Origin: Marinobacterium litorale DSM 23545
GTDB lineage: Bacteria > Pseudomonadota > Gammaproteobacteria > Pseudomonadales > Balneatricaceae
Direction of reading: 5' to 3'
DNA length: 64,000 nucleotides
NCBI RefSeq assembly: GCF_000428985.1
Contig: NZ_AUAZ01000003.1
Coordinates: 53,324-117,323, forward strand
Below the pieces are notes generated by a model, which ran no database searches, had not been told where the DNA came from, and saw only the letters and a program-made list of their open reading frames with translations. Positions within the stretch are counted from its first letter, which is position 1. Each line of letters begins with the position of its first letter. Position numbers and translations under genes: made by a program. Below are positions 21,234 through 30,517 of the stretch, piece after piece.

Positions 21234-22865
21234 TCAGGCGGGTTCGCGGCGTTTCCGGATCTGGTCCAGCAAGCCTCGTGTGGCGGAGTCCAGCGCTTCA
21301 TTGCTGTCAGGGTCTTCCAGTGCATCGAGCATCTGCGTCGCCATTTTCTTGCCCAGCTCCACGCCCCACTGGTCGAACGGATTGATCTCCCATATCACCG
21401 CCTGGGTGTAGACCTTGTGCTCATAGAGCGCGATCAACTGGCCCAGCGAATAGGGGGTCAGTTCATCGACCAGAATTACGGTGCTGGGTTGATTGCCCCG
21501 GTAGCGCTTCCAGGGCGGCTGTGCATCGGCCCCCTCATCATCGAGTGCTTTATCACCGAGGGCGAGCACCCGTGCCTGGGCCAGACAGTTAGCCAGGGCT
21601 AACCGGTGTTGCTCCTGCAGGTGTGCGCTCTGGGCGGCGTAGCGCCGGATCGGGACAATAAAGTCACACATGACCGACTCAGTACCCTGGTGAAGCAGTT
21701 GATAGAACGCGTGCTGTGCATTGGGACCGATCTCTCCCCAGAGTACCGGGCAGGTACGTTGTTCCACCAGTGAGCCATCAGAGCGTACACTTTTCCCGTT
21801 ACTTTCCATCTCGAGCTGTTCAAGGTAAGCGGGCAGGTGGGCCAGGCGGCCATCGTAGGGCAGGATCGCGTTGGCGTGAATATCGAGCAGATTGATATTC
21901 CAGACCCCGGCCAGGGCCAGCAGAACCGGCAGATTCTCGTGGAAATCTGCATGACGGAAATGGCGGTCCATGCTGTGTGCGCCCGCCAGGAGTTGGCGGA
22001 AGCCGCTCATACCGATAGCGACGGCGATCGGAAAACCGATCGCCGACCAGAGGGAGTAGCGACCGCCCGTCCACTCCCAGAAAAGAAGCTGATTCTGCAG
22101 GGGGATACCCCACTCGGATGCTTTTTCCGGCTTGGCGGTGATGCCGATAAAGTGGTGTTTGAGCAGCAGCTCGCGCGGCTCGTCACTGGCATCGATCAAC
22201 CACTGACAGGCGGTAGCGGCGTTGGCCAGGGTATCGATCGTCGTAAACGATTTAGAGGAGAGTACGAACAGCGTTGTGGCCGGGTTGAGTCGGTCAAGCA
22301 AACCAGCCAACTGACTGCCGTCCATGGATGATACAAAGTGTATTTCGATACCCTGAGCCGCATCCGGCTTAAATTCTTCAAGTGCGTGGCAGGCCATCAG
22401 CGGTCCCAGATCGGAGCCACCGACGCCGATGTTGACCAGGGTGTCGATTGCCTCGCCGTTGTAGCCCCGCCACTGGCCGCTGTGCAGGGTTGCAACCAAC
22501 GACTCCATTTTGTTCAAGGTTTCGTGAACGCCTTCGATGACGTTTTCGTCCTCGACTTCAACCCGCTGGCCCGGCGGTGTTCGCAGTGCCGTATGAAGCG
22601 CCGCACGCTGCTCGGTATGGTTGACCGGGCGGCCTTCGGTTAGATCCGATATCGCCGTGCGCAGCTCGGAAGCTTCGGCAAGCTGGACCAGTCGGTCCAG
22701 TGTCCGGCAGTCAAACCGATGTCGGCTCAGGTCAAGCAGAACGCCGTCATGGGTGAAGGACAGTTTCTCAAAGCGTGTCTCATCAGCGAGAAACTCGCTT
22801 AAGTGCCGAGGTTTCAGGGCCTCGGCCGATTGGCGCAGCTCGCGCCAGCAGGAATCCCGGTTCAC
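21234..22865 (-). CDS. pgi: Glucose-6-phosphate isomerase
   Basis: A 543-residue enzyme with the phosphoglucose isomerase core: VNIGVGGSDLGPLM, FVLSSKSFTTIDT, EWTGGRYSLWSAIG, and the C-terminal signature INPFDQWGVELGK. It interconverts glucose-6-phosphate and fructose-6-phosphate. It supplies fructose-6-phosphate for mannose sugars (ManC nearby) and glucose-6-phosphate toward GalU. The start is GTG (complement of 22863-22865), 18 bp after galU. Confidence 0.97.
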   Translation of the reverse strand: MNRDSCWRELRQSAEALKPRHLSEFLADETRFEKLSFTHDGVLLDLSRHRFDCRTLDRLVQLAEASELRTAISDLTEGRPVNHTEQRAALHTALRTPPGQRVEVEDENVIEGVHETLNKMESLVATLHSGQWRGYNGEAIDTLVNIGVGGSDLGPLMACHALEEFKPDAAQGIEIHFVSSMDGSQLAGLLDRLNPATTLFVLSSKSFTTIDTLANAATACQWLIDASDEPRELLLKHHFIGITAKPEKASEWGIPLQNQLLFWEWTGGRYSLWSAIGFPIAVAIGMSGFRQLLAGAHSMDRHFRHADFHENLPVLLALAGVWNINLLDIHANAILPYDGRLAHLPAYLEQLEMESNGKSVRSDGSLVEQRTCPVLWGEIGPNAQHAFYQLLHQGTESVMCDFIVPIRRYAAQSAHLQEQHRLALANCLAQARVLALGDKALDDEGADAQPPWKRYRGNQPSTVILVDELTPYSLGQLIALYEHKVYTQAVIWEINPFDQWGVELGKKMATQMLDALEDPDSNEALDSATRGLLDQIRKRREPA

Positions 22866-22883
22866 GCCAACTCCTTGGGTTGC

Positions 22884-23762
22884 TTACCATTTGTATTCCG
22901 TCAGGAACTCACGAAGCGCTTCGCCTGTTTCCGGGTGTCTGAGTCCAAGCGCGATATTGGCTTGTAGCAGGCCGGCTTTGTTTCCACAGTCATAGACCCG
23001 CCCGCGCATGTTATATGCCTCCAGCGGTGTTTCACGCGTGAGTTCGAGCAGGGCATCGGTAAGCTGAATCTCTCCCCCGGCACCGGGCGCCGTGTTCTCC
23101 AGCAGAGACATGATCTTGCCGGGCAGGATGTAGCGCCCAACGATAGCCAGGTTAGAGGGCGCATCCTGCGGATCGGGTTTTTCGACCATGCCACGAATCT
23201 CTGCAGACTCGCCGGCCCCAACCGTCGTGCCTCCGCAATCGACAATACCGTAGCGTTGAACCTGTTCCTCGGGGACCGATTCCACCATGATCTGCCCTTT
23301 TCCGCTGCTGCGGTAGCGCTCTGCCATGGCGCTCAGGTCGCGCAGGCCATCCGGGTTGTCGATGACCATATCGGGCAGGATGACGGCGAAGTCGTCTCCA
23401 CCGACGATATGCTGAGCGCAAAGTACCGCGTGACCCAACCCCAGTGCCTGGGGCTGGCGTACCGAGACCACTTCCACATCATCAGGCAGCGTGTCATTCA
23501 CAGCGGCACGCAGCTCATGTTTGCCTTTGCGAGTCAGTTCGTGTTCCAGCTCGTAATGGTGATCGAAATGGTCTTCGATGGCCTGTTTGCCGCTACGGGT
23601 TACCAGGATGATTTCGCGGAAGCCCGCTTCGATCGCCTCTTCGACCACATGCTGAATCACCGGCTTGTCGACAACGGTGAGCATCTCCTTGGGGATCGCT
23701 TTACTGGCAGGCAGTACGCGCGTACCCAGTCCCGCAACGGGAATCACAACTTTGGTCAGCAT
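22884..23762 (-). CDS. galU: GalU, UTP-glucose-1-phosphate uridylyltransferase
   Basis: A 292-residue nucleotidyltransferase with the N-terminal motif IPVAGLGTRVLPASKAIPKEML, a VEKP segment, and GRYILPGKI followed by GAGGEIQLTDAL. It makes UDP-glucose from UTP and glucose-1-phosphate. It is the first gene of a probable five-gene operon (galU-pgi-ugd-like-mnmC-CBS) with spacers of 15-22 bp. Confidence 0.97.
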   Translation of the reverse strand: MLTKVVIPVAGLGTRVLPASKAIPKEMLTVVDKPVIQHVVEEAIEAGFREIILVTRSGKQAIEDHFDHHYELEHELTRKGKHELRAAVNDTLPDDVEVVSVRQPQALGLGHAVLCAQHIVGGDDFAVILPDMVIDNPDGLRDLSAMAERYRSSGKGQIMVESVPEEQVQRYGIVDCGGTTVGAGESAEIRGMVEKPDPQDAPSNLAIVGRYILPGKIMSLLENTAPGAGGEIQLTDALLELTRETPLEAYNMRGRVYDCGNKAGLLQANIALGLRHPETGEALREFLTEYKW

Positions 23763-23811
23763 TGTTGCCCTGTTCCTCTGTTGGTCGTTTCGTTAACCAT
23801 ACCACAAACAA

Positions 23812-23841
23812 TGAAAACCCATCACGGTTGCATGTGATGGG
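23812..23841 (-). terminator. Rho-independent terminator after the mnh operon
   Basis: On the minus strand, cccatcac and gtgatggg form a perfect 8-bp stem around an 8-nt loop, followed by TTTTCATT. It lies between the last mnh gene (mnhG) and galU, both on the minus strand, and separates the two operons. Confidence 0.65.
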
Positions 23842-23875
23842 CTTGCGGTGAGCCTTCAGAGGGAGGGCGAACGGT

Positions 23876-24247
23876 TCAGGCGCTATCGAACGGGGGCTCC
23901 CGACGCTCTCTGGCAGCACCGGTGAGCTCTTGCCCCGAAGTGCGCTTAAGCACCCGGATTTTATGGTGCAGCGCTGTTTTCGCCATCATATGAGCGCTGA
24001 CCGGGGCCGTGATCAGGAGAAAGAGTGTAATCAGCAGCTCATGGACTACCAGCCGCTGTTCGTTGACAAAAAAGTAGATCATGGAGCCGATCAGCAGCCC
24101 GGCCAGCCCGAGCGTGGTGGCCTTGGTCGGGGCATGCAGTCGTGTGTAAAAGTCGGGCAGTTTCAGCAGCCCGAATGAGCCCAGGAGCACGAACAGACCG
24201 CCCATCAGCAGAAAAACACAAATAATTAATTCAACGATCGGGTTCAT
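23876..24247 (-). CDS. mnhG: MnhG/MrpG subunit of Na+/H+ antiporter
   Basis: A 123-residue membrane protein with three helices and the MrpG motif FGLLKLPDFYTRLHAPTKATTLG. It is the last gene of the six-gene Mrp operon, in which all subunits assemble into one multi-subunit antiporter complex exchanging cytoplasmic Na+ (or K+) for H+. The C-terminal ~25 residues are charged and cytoplasmic. Confidence 0.94.
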   Translation of the reverse strand: MNPIVELIICVFLLMGGLFVLLGSFGLLKLPDFYTRLHAPTKATTLGLAGLLIGSMIYFFVNEQRLVVHELLITLFLLITAPVSAHMMAKTALHHKIRVLKRTSGQELTGAARERREPPFDSA

Positions 24248-24256
24248 GATAGCTCC

Positions 24257-24526
24257 TTACTCGATAATATCGCCGCGCAGCAGGTATTTACATAGTGCCG
24301 CGGTACTGACGAAACCGAGCATGGCGATCAGGAGGGCACCTTCGAAGTAGAGGATAGACCCTTTGTGCAAACCGAACAGCAGGATAAGCCCAATACTGTT
24401 GATGTAAAGCGTATCCAGGGCCAGGATACGGTCGGGCAGATCCGGGCCGGTCAAAAGCCGGGCCAGGTTCATAATCAGAGCCACGCAGATCATACCGCTG
24501 ACGATCAGAATTGTGGTTGTCAGCAT
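24257..24526 (-). CDS. mnhF: MnhF/MrpF subunit of Na+/H+ antiporter
   Basis: An 89-residue protein with three membrane helices and the MrpF motif LLTGPDLPDRILALDTLYINSIG. It overlaps the end of mnhE by 7 bp and lies 9 bp before mnhG. Confidence 0.93.
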   Translation of the reverse strand: MLTTTILIVSGMICVALIMNLARLLTGPDLPDRILALDTLYINSIGLILLFGLHKGSILYFEGALLIAMLGFVSTAALCKYLLRGDIIE

Positions 24527-25020
24527 CCGAAAATCTCCTTGATCGGTGTCTCGTACCGAGACTTGATCTGATCGATTAACGCCCGTTCGTCTTCAAGATG
24601 GAGCACGTGGATGTAGATCCACTGACGGTCTTCGCTGACTTCTGCGCTGACCGTGCCGGGTGTCAGTGAGATGGTACTGGCCAGAATCGTGATCGGTAGA
24701 GCCCCTTCCACATCCAGCGGAACAGCAACGAATGCCGGTTGCAGTTTGCGGGTTGGGCCGAGTACGCGCAGTGCAACTTCAAAATTGGCCACAAGGATGT
24801 CGTATAGCACGGTCAGCGTATAGCGTACTGCAACCCAGTGCTTGACTACCCGGGGTTGCTCCATCTGCATCGGTGCGACCAGCCAAGGAATGACCAGGGC
24901 GAAAAAGGTGGCCAGGAGCAGATGGCCGGGGGCCACGGAGTTGTTTAGAAGCAGCCAAACCAAAAACAGGATCAGGCTTTGAGCCGGCATTGGTAGCCAG
25001 CGACGGCGCACTGCGCTCAT
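24520..25020 (-). CDS. mnhE: MnhE/MrpE subunit of Na+/H+ antiporter
   Basis: A 166-residue protein with two N-terminal membrane helices and a cytoplasmic domain containing ASTISLTPGTVSAEV and HVLHLEDE, the signature of MrpE. Its ATG overlaps the mnhD stop as ATGA. Confidence 0.93.
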   Translation of the reverse strand: MSAVRRRWLPMPAQSLILFLVWLLLNNSVAPGHLLLATFFALVIPWLVAPMQMEQPRVVKHWVAVRYTLTVLYDILVANFEVALRVLGPTRKLQPAFVAVPLDVEGALPITILASTISLTPGTVSAEVSEDRQWIYIHVLHLEDERALIDQIKSRYETPIKEIFGC

Positions 25021-26525
25021 GAGCCACCTCCGGGAAGTAGTGGTCCAAGCTGGCGGCTGAGGCCGTGCAGCTGAGTCGCCGTATCCAGTGTAAAGTCGGT
25101 TATGGGCCCACCAAAGATAACCAGTATCGGCGAGGTTGCCAGCAGCAGAAAGACGGCGCTGAGCTGAAGTCTGGGTACCGGCTCGCAGGCATCCTTTTCC
25201 CGGCTTATATTCCAGAACAGTGTGGTACCGGCGCGGGATAGTGCGATCAGAGCGGCCATGCCGCCAATCAAAACGGCCGAATAGACCCAGGCGGCCTGAT
25301 TCTCAATGTTGGCGGATTGCAGGATTAACGCTTTACCGACAAAACCGGAGAAGGGCGGCAGTCCTACAATTGCCATGGCACCAATGAAAAATGCGATACC
25401 CAGCGGTACCGGTTGGCACATACGACGCGCGGTCACAAACCGGTCTTCCGCTTTGCCGCGCTGCTGCGTGATCAGATCCGCCAGCAGGAATAGCGCGCCA
25501 CAGACCAGGGTGGAGTGAACCAGGTAATAAAGCACGGCACCGGTTGCCTCCACTTTAGACATGGCTATTCCGGCCAGCAGTGTGCCAATGGAGAGAATAA
25601 CCAGCTGACCGATCAATTGTCGCAGGCTTGATGCTGCGAGAATTCCCAGCGTGGCGATCACCAGAGTGAGGATCGCCAGAGGCCAGAGCCAGGGGGTCGC
25701 GATGCCGGCAAGTCCCCCGGCCTGCTCCCCGAAAATCACTGTAAATACACGCAGAATGCTGTAGATACCCACCTTGGTCAGGACAGCGAATAGTGCAGCG
25801 ACCGGTGCGCTGGCACTGGCATAGGTACGTGGCAGCCAGAACTGCAACGGCAGCATCGCCGATTTCAGACCGAAAACCACAAGTAGCAAGAGTGCGCCTG
25901 TACTGGCGATCGCCTGTTCACTGCCGCTGAGCAGACCGATCTTGCTCGACATGTCAGCCATGTTAAGTGTTCCCAGTGTGCCGTACAGAATGCCGAGCGC
26001 AAACAGGAACAGGGATGAACCCACCAGGTTCAGCACCACATAGTGCACACTGGCCCGGGTTTTCTGCTTGCCGCCGCCATGGATCAGCAGTGCATAGGAG
26101 GCGATCAGCAGGACCTCGAAGAAAACAAACAGGTTGAAAATGTCGCCGGTCAGGAAAGCGCCGTTGATGCCCATCAGCTGGAACATGAACAACGGGTGAA
26201 AGTACTTGCCGCGTTTGTCATCACCGCCGCACGCGTACAGCATGGCCGCAAAACCAAGCACCGCCGTAAGCAGCAGCATCAGGGTGGACAGACGGTCGGC
26301 CACCAGCACAATTCCGAACGGAGGCTGCCAGTCCCCCAGCACATAAAGCTGAATTTCGCCGCTGGACGCCTGCAGTAGCAGGCGCAATGTCACCAGTACC
26401 AGCGCACCGCAGGTCGCGAGAGAAAGGGCGCGTTGCCGAGAGTTTTCACTGCTTACCGGGGGAAGCAGCATCATCACGCCGCTTAACAGGGGCAGAATGA
26501 TGGGCAGAATCGCCAGGTGTTCCAT
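25017..26525 (-). CDS. mnhD: MnhD/MrpD, antiporter subunit related to complex I NuoN/NuoM
   Basis: A 502-residue protein with about 14 membrane helices, homologous to proton-pumping subunits of complex I. Recognisable parts are FNLFVFFEVLLIASYALL, FGLKSAMLPLQFWLPRTYASAS and AIVGLPPFSGFVGKALIL. It carries one of the two ion-translocation channels of the Mrp complex. It starts immediately after the mnhC stop and overlaps mnhE. Confidence 0.95.
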   Translation of the reverse strand: MEHLAILPIILPLLSGVMMLLPPVSSENSRQRALSLATCGALVLVTLRLLLQASSGEIQLYVLGDWQPPFGIVLVADRLSTLMLLLTAVLGFAAMLYACGGDDKRGKYFHPLFMFQLMGINGAFLTGDIFNLFVFFEVLLIASYALLIHGGGKQKTRASVHYVVLNLVGSSLFLFALGILYGTLGTLNMADMSSKIGLLSGSEQAIASTGALLLLVVFGLKSAMLPLQFWLPRTYASASAPVAALFAVLTKVGIYSILRVFTVIFGEQAGGLAGIATPWLWPLAILTLVIATLGILAASSLRQLIGQLVILSIGTLLAGIAMSKVEATGAVLYYLVHSTLVCGALFLLADLITQQRGKAEDRFVTARRMCQPVPLGIAFFIGAMAIVGLPPFSGFVGKALILQSANIENQAAWVYSAVLIGGMAALIALSRAGTTLFWNISREKDACEPVPRLQLSAVFLLLATSPILVIFGGPITDFTLDTATQLHGLSRQLGPLLPGGGS

Positions 26526-26888
26526 TTACGGCTTCTCCTTCTGCGCCTGGTCATCGTCGGCCAGCGGTAAGCGGCCATCCACATGGTCATTACCCAGGTC
26601 TGCGCGCGCACGCATGGCCAGGATTACACAGAAGGCAGTCATCGCGAAACCGATAACGATCGCCGTCAACACCAGCGCCTGAGGTAGCGGGTCGGTGTAG
26701 GCGGCTCCCTCTTTCTGCAGCACGGCCGCAGCCTCAACGTTAAGGCGGCCACTGGCAAAGAGGAACAGGTTTACCGCGTAGGACAGCATGGTCAGCCCCA
26801 CAACCACCGGGAACGTGCGGCCACGCAGGGTCAGAAAAATACCGCAGGTCGTTAGTATGCCAACGCAAAGCGCATATATCATCTCCAT
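26526..26888 (-). CDS. mnhC: MnhC/MrpC subunit of Na+/H+ antiporter, NuoK-like
   Basis: A protein of about 120 residues with three membrane helices and the MrpC/NuoK motif DPLPQALVLTAIVIGFAMTAF. I place the start at the ATG at 26888 because a GGAGGAG ribosome-binding site lies at ideal distance, and the stop of mnhA is one base upstream. An in-frame ATG at 26906 lies inside that binding site. Confidence 0.93.
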   Translation of the reverse strand: MEMIYALCVGILTTCGIFLTLRGRTFPVVVGLTMLSYAVNLFLFASGRLNVEAAAVLQKEGAAYTDPLPQALVLTAIVIGFAMTAFCVILAMRARADLGNDHVDGRLPLADDDQAQKEKP

Positions 26889-26889
26889 A

Positions 26890-29685
26890 TCAGGGCTCCT
26901 CCACATGGACTGGGCGTTCGGCGGTGGTCAGTTTGCCCAGATTAGCCAGGATCAGCAGGGTGGCGCCGACAACCGTCAGATAGACACCCAGGTCGAACAG
27001 CATGGCGCTTGCCAGCTCGAACTCGCCTACCAGTGGCAGGTGGAAATGATCAAACCAGGAGGTCAGGAAGGGTTTGCCGAAGAACCAGCTGCCAATACCG
27101 GTAGCGGTGGCGATCAACAGCCCCGAACCGATCAGCCACTGATAGTTCAGATGCAGGCGGTTTTTAATAAATTCCACACCATGGGCTACATATTGCTGAA
27201 TGATCGCGACCGAGGTGATCAAGCCGGCAATAAAGCCGCCGCCCGGCATGTTGTGGCCGCGCAGGAATATATAGACCGACACCAGCAGTGCCAGCGGCAG
27301 CAATAACTGAGAAACCACCGCCAGGATCACCGGATAACGATCACTGGCCCAGGGGCGGCCGCGTTCGTCACCGGATGGCATAAACAACCGCATACGGTTT
27401 ATCAACTTGAATATACCCAGAGCGGCTATCCCAAGGACGGTAATCTCGCCCAGTGTGTCAAAGCCACGGAAATCGACGAGGATGACGTTGACCACGTTGG
27501 TACCGCCACCGCCGGTTTTGCTGTTAGCCAGGAAGTAATCGGAGATCGATTCCAGTGGTCGAGTCATCAGTGCGTAACAGAGTGTACCCACGATACCCCC
27601 GATCATCGCGGAGATGCCCAGATCCCGCATCACCTGATGGGGGCTGGACTCCTTGGGGGTGCGCTGAGGCAGGAAGAACAGAGCGAGCATCAGCAGGATG
27701 ATGGTCACCACTTCCACTGACAGCTGGGTCAACGCCAGGTCCGGTGCTGAAAAGCGGGCAAAAGCCACCGAAACAATCAGGCCCACAATGGATAGTGTCA
27801 GCAGCGCAATCATCCGCTTGCGATGCCAGATGACAGTGGCCAGGGCACCCAGTACCAGTAACACGGCACCGGTAATAACAACGCCATCGGCGGGCAGATG
27901 CGCGCGCGTACCGGAGGTTTGGCTCAGGGACATCATTGGTGCCGCCGTCAGGGCGATGGAAAACGTTAGCATCAGCAGCAGATAACGCTGCAGCGATCCG
28001 TTCTCAAGCCAGCCATGAACTTGCCGGCAAATCGCCATCGTGCGCTTCATGCCCCGTTCAAACACCTCTTTGGCGTCCGCTTCCGGGAACTGTGCCTGGA
28101 ACTGGAACAATACCTTGCGGTTGTAGTAGATCGCCAAGCCTCCGAGGAAGGCGAGAATACTCATGGCCAAGGGCAGGTTGAAACCATGCCAGACAGCCAG
28201 GCTGTACTCTGGAACAACCCCCTGCAGGACTGCAGCCGAGGCACTGTGCAACAGATCACCGATCACGTAACCGGGAAGAATGCCCACCAGCAGACAGAGC
28301 GCGACGAGAATCTCCACCGGTAGTTTCATGTAGCGCGGTGGTTCGTGGGGGGTTTTCGGCAGGTCAATCGGCTCGCCGTTGAAGAAAACGTCATGAATAA
28401 AGCGCAGCGAATAGGCCACGGAGAAAACCCCGCCACAGGTGGCCAGCACGGGCACGATCCAGGAGAGCGAGCCCAGGGTGCTCTGATGCAGCGTCTCCGA
28501 GAAAAACATCTCCTTGGACAGAAAGCCGTTGAGCAGGGGAACCCCGGCCATGGAAGAGGCCGCTACCATCGCCAGCGTGGCGGTGTAGGGCATGTATTTC
28601 CACAGGCCGTTGAGTTGGCGCATATCGCGTGAGCCCGACTCGTGATCGATGATCCCCGCCGCCATGAACAGCGAGGCTTTGAAGGTAGCGTGGTTGATAA
28701 TGTGGAACACCGCCGCCACCGCTGCCAGCTTGGTATCCATACCCAGCAACAGCGTGATAAGCCCCAGGTGACTGATGGTGGAATACGCGAGCAGGCCTTT
28801 AAGGTCGTGTTTGAAAAGCGCGAAGTAGGCACCCAGCAGGAGTGTCGACAGGCCGGTCAGACTGACGATCAGGAACCACATGTCAGTGCCCGAAAGCACG
28901 GGGTAGAAGCGTGCCATCAGGAAGATGCCCGCCTTGACCATGGTCGCTGAGTGCAGATAGGCGCTGACAGGGGTCGGCGCAGCCATGGCGTGGGGTAGCC
29001 AGAAGTGAAACGGAAACTGAGCCGACTTGGTAAAGGCACCCAAAAGCACCAGAATCAGAATGGCCGGATAATAGCCGGACTCGCGAATCTGAATGACATG
29101 GGACAGTACATCATCAATCTGGTAGCTGCCGACCACCTGGCCGATCAGCAGAAAGCCGGCCAGTAACGCCATACCACCGGCGCCGGTAACCGTGAGTGCC
29201 ATCCGGGCGCCGCGACGCGCCTCCTGTTTGTGATTCCAGAAGCTGATCAACAGGAAGGAGCTGATACTTGTCAGTTCCCAGAAAACCCAGAGCTGAATCA
29301 GGTTGTCGGAGAGGACAATGCCCAGCATCGCGGTCATGAACAGGATCAGGAAGCTGTAGAACCGGTTCATGGAGTCTTTGGGCGACAGGTAATAGCGGGC
29401 ATACAGGATTACCAGCAACCCGATTCCCAGTATCAACAGCGAAAAGAGCAGCCCCAGACCGTCGAGCCGGAAAGCCAGTTCCAGTTTCAGCGCCGGTATC
29501 CAGGGGAGGCTCGCCTTGAGCGTCTCGCCGGAGAGGACCGCAGGGGCGTGGCTTAGAACAATGAATAGAGCGGCCGCCGGCAGCAGCGCTGTCATCCAGG
29601 CGCAGACGGTACGGTTGTGCCGTCCGGTCAGAAGCGGCACCAGAGTGCCGAGCAGGGGCAGCAGAGGTACCCAGAGCAGATTCAT
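26890..29685 (-). CDS. mnhA: MnhA-MnhB fusion (MrpAB), large Na+/H+ antiporter subunit
   Basis: A 931-residue protein combining an MrpA part (NuoL-like core with [36 protein letters not shown] and [17 protein letters not shown], plus a NuoJ-like extension) with a C-terminal MrpB domain ([16 protein letters not shown] onward). Such AB fusions define the group 2 (Pha/Sha) type Mrp systems with six genes rather than seven. It is the first gene of the operon, with an AGGAG site before the ATG. The complex supports Na+ tolerance and pH homeostasis. Confidence 0.95.
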   Translation of the reverse strand: MNLLWVPLLPLLGTLVPLLTGRHNRTVCAWMTALLPAAALFIVLSHAPAVLSGETLKASLPWIPALKLELAFRLDGLGLLFSLLILGIGLLVILYARYYLSPKDSMNRFYSFLILFMTAMLGIVLSDNLIQLWVFWELTSISSFLLISFWNHKQEARRGARMALTVTGAGGMALLAGFLLIGQVVGSYQIDDVLSHVIQIRESGYYPAILILVLLGAFTKSAQFPFHFWLPHAMAAPTPVSAYLHSATMVKAGIFLMARFYPVLSGTDMWFLIVSLTGLSTLLLGAYFALFKHDLKGLLAYSTISHLGLITLLLGMDTKLAAVAAVFHIINHATFKASLFMAAGIIDHESGSRDMRQLNGLWKYMPYTATLAMVAASSMAGVPLLNGFLSKEMFFSETLHQSTLGSLSWIVPVLATCGGVFSVAYSLRFIHDVFFNGEPIDLPKTPHEPPRYMKLPVEILVALCLLVGILPGYVIGDLLHSASAAVLQGVVPEYSLAVWHGFNLPLAMSILAFLGGLAIYYNRKVLFQFQAQFPEADAKEVFERGMKRTMAICRQVHGWLENGSLQRYLLLMLTFSIALTAAPMMSLSQTSGTRAHLPADGVVITGAVLLVLGALATVIWHRKRMIALLTLSIVGLIVSVAFARFSAPDLALTQLSVEVVTIILLMLALFFLPQRTPKESSPHQVMRDLGISAMIGGIVGTLCYALMTRPLESISDYFLANSKTGGGGTNVVNVILVDFRGFDTLGEITVLGIAALGIFKLINRMRLFMPSGDERGRPWASDRYPVILAVVSQLLLPLALLVSVYIFLRGHNMPGGGFIAGLITSVAIIQQYVAHGVEFIKNRLHLNYQWLIGSGLLIATATGIGSWFFGKPFLTSWFDHFHLPLVGEFELASAMLFDLGVYLTVVGATLLILANLGKLTTAERPVHVEEP

Positions 29686-29794
29686 GGCAGGGGGTTACTC
29701 CTGTCAGTCTTGCCGTTGTCCAGCGGTTGATAAACCTTTGTAGTGTACAGAGCTTTAGCCCCACTTGAAGGGGGCATCCACTACAGCGGCAATA

Positions 29795-29824
29795 TTTATA
29801 GCGACTTAGACCAATGGAGTCCAA
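29795..29824 (-). promoter_or_regulatory. Candidate sigma70 promoter for the mnh operon
   Basis: On the minus strand TTGGAC and TATAAA are separated by 18 bp, about 110 bp before the mnhA start and just downstream of the rfaH stop. The match is reasonable but not perfect. Confidence 0.45.
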
Positions 29825-29847
29825 CTAAAGTGTGAATTTACACAGGG

Positions 29848-30342
29848 TTAGCTCGGCTCGATAGCGTCCAGATCAATGGAGAGCTTTTGCCAGCGACCCA
29901 GCATATCGAGCAGCAGAAATGCACGTTGCTCACCATCGTACTGTTCGAACACCGCTTCCAGACCGACAAAAGGGCCTTCGGTAATTCGCACAGGTTGCCT
30001 GGGTTTGTAGGCGCTTACATCGCGCACAGGCGCTCGCAGATGATCCCGAATCGCGTCGATCACCGCATGCGGCACTCTGGCGGGGGTATCACCGAAAGCG
30101 ATCAGACGGGCTACCCCCCGTGTCGAGCGTATCGGGCGCCAGTTACTGGTTACTTCGCTGAGGTAAATGAACAGGTAGCCGGGGAACATGGGTTCAAGTA
30201 TTTGAGTGCGTTTGCCGCGGCGTATCTTCTCCACGCTAATCTCGGGCAAAAAGAGTTCAAAGCCCTGGTTTTCGAGCTCCCGATAGGCGCGCTCTGTCTG
30301 CCCTGGCTTGGCTTGAACGACATACCAGTGGTAGCTGGGCAT
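29848..30342 (-). CDS. rfaH: RfaH, NusG-paralogue transcription antiterminator
   Basis: A 164-residue protein with the NusG N-terminal domain (YHWYVVQAKPGQTERAYREL, EPMFPGYLFIYL) and a C-terminal KOW region (VRITEGPFVGLEAVFEQYDGE). The absence of an insertion and the pattern GFELFLPEI with IRRGKRTQ favour RfaH over housekeeping NusG. I choose the ATG at 30342, which has an AGGAG site; an upstream in-frame start would add 21 unrelated residues. RfaH suppresses Rho termination in long surface-polysaccharide operons, and here it is divergent from one. I could not find a convincing ops element in the intervening 175 bp. Confidence 0.88.
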   Translation of the reverse strand: MPSYHWYVVQAKPGQTERAYRELENQGFELFLPEISVEKIRRGKRTQILEPMFPGYLFIYLSEVTSNWRPIRSTRGVARLIAFGDTPARVPHAVIDAIRDHLRAPVRDVSAYKPRQPVRITEGPFVGLEAVFEQYDGEQRAFLLLDMLGRWQKLSIDLDAIEPS

Positions 30343-30517
30343 TGTTATCTGAGCTCCTGTTATGAATTCGATACAAGTATACGGCTTCACCGTAACAGCT
30401 CCCAAACCCGTCGCTGGGGCTGGCGCTGAATCTGGGGTAGAATCACACGCTTTGTGAACCCAGCGTTACACCGCCGGTCGAACAGGTGGTCGTTCCCCAG
30501 GAGTTGTAGGAAAAAGG

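Noticed and set aside
30343-30517. Search for an RfaH ops element (GGCGGTAG-type) in the manC leader
   Set aside because: Only a poor minus-strand match (GGCGGTGTAAC near 30465) exists, in the wrong orientation for manC. A better-looking ggcggtagcgg at 22209-22219 is inside pgi coding sequence.
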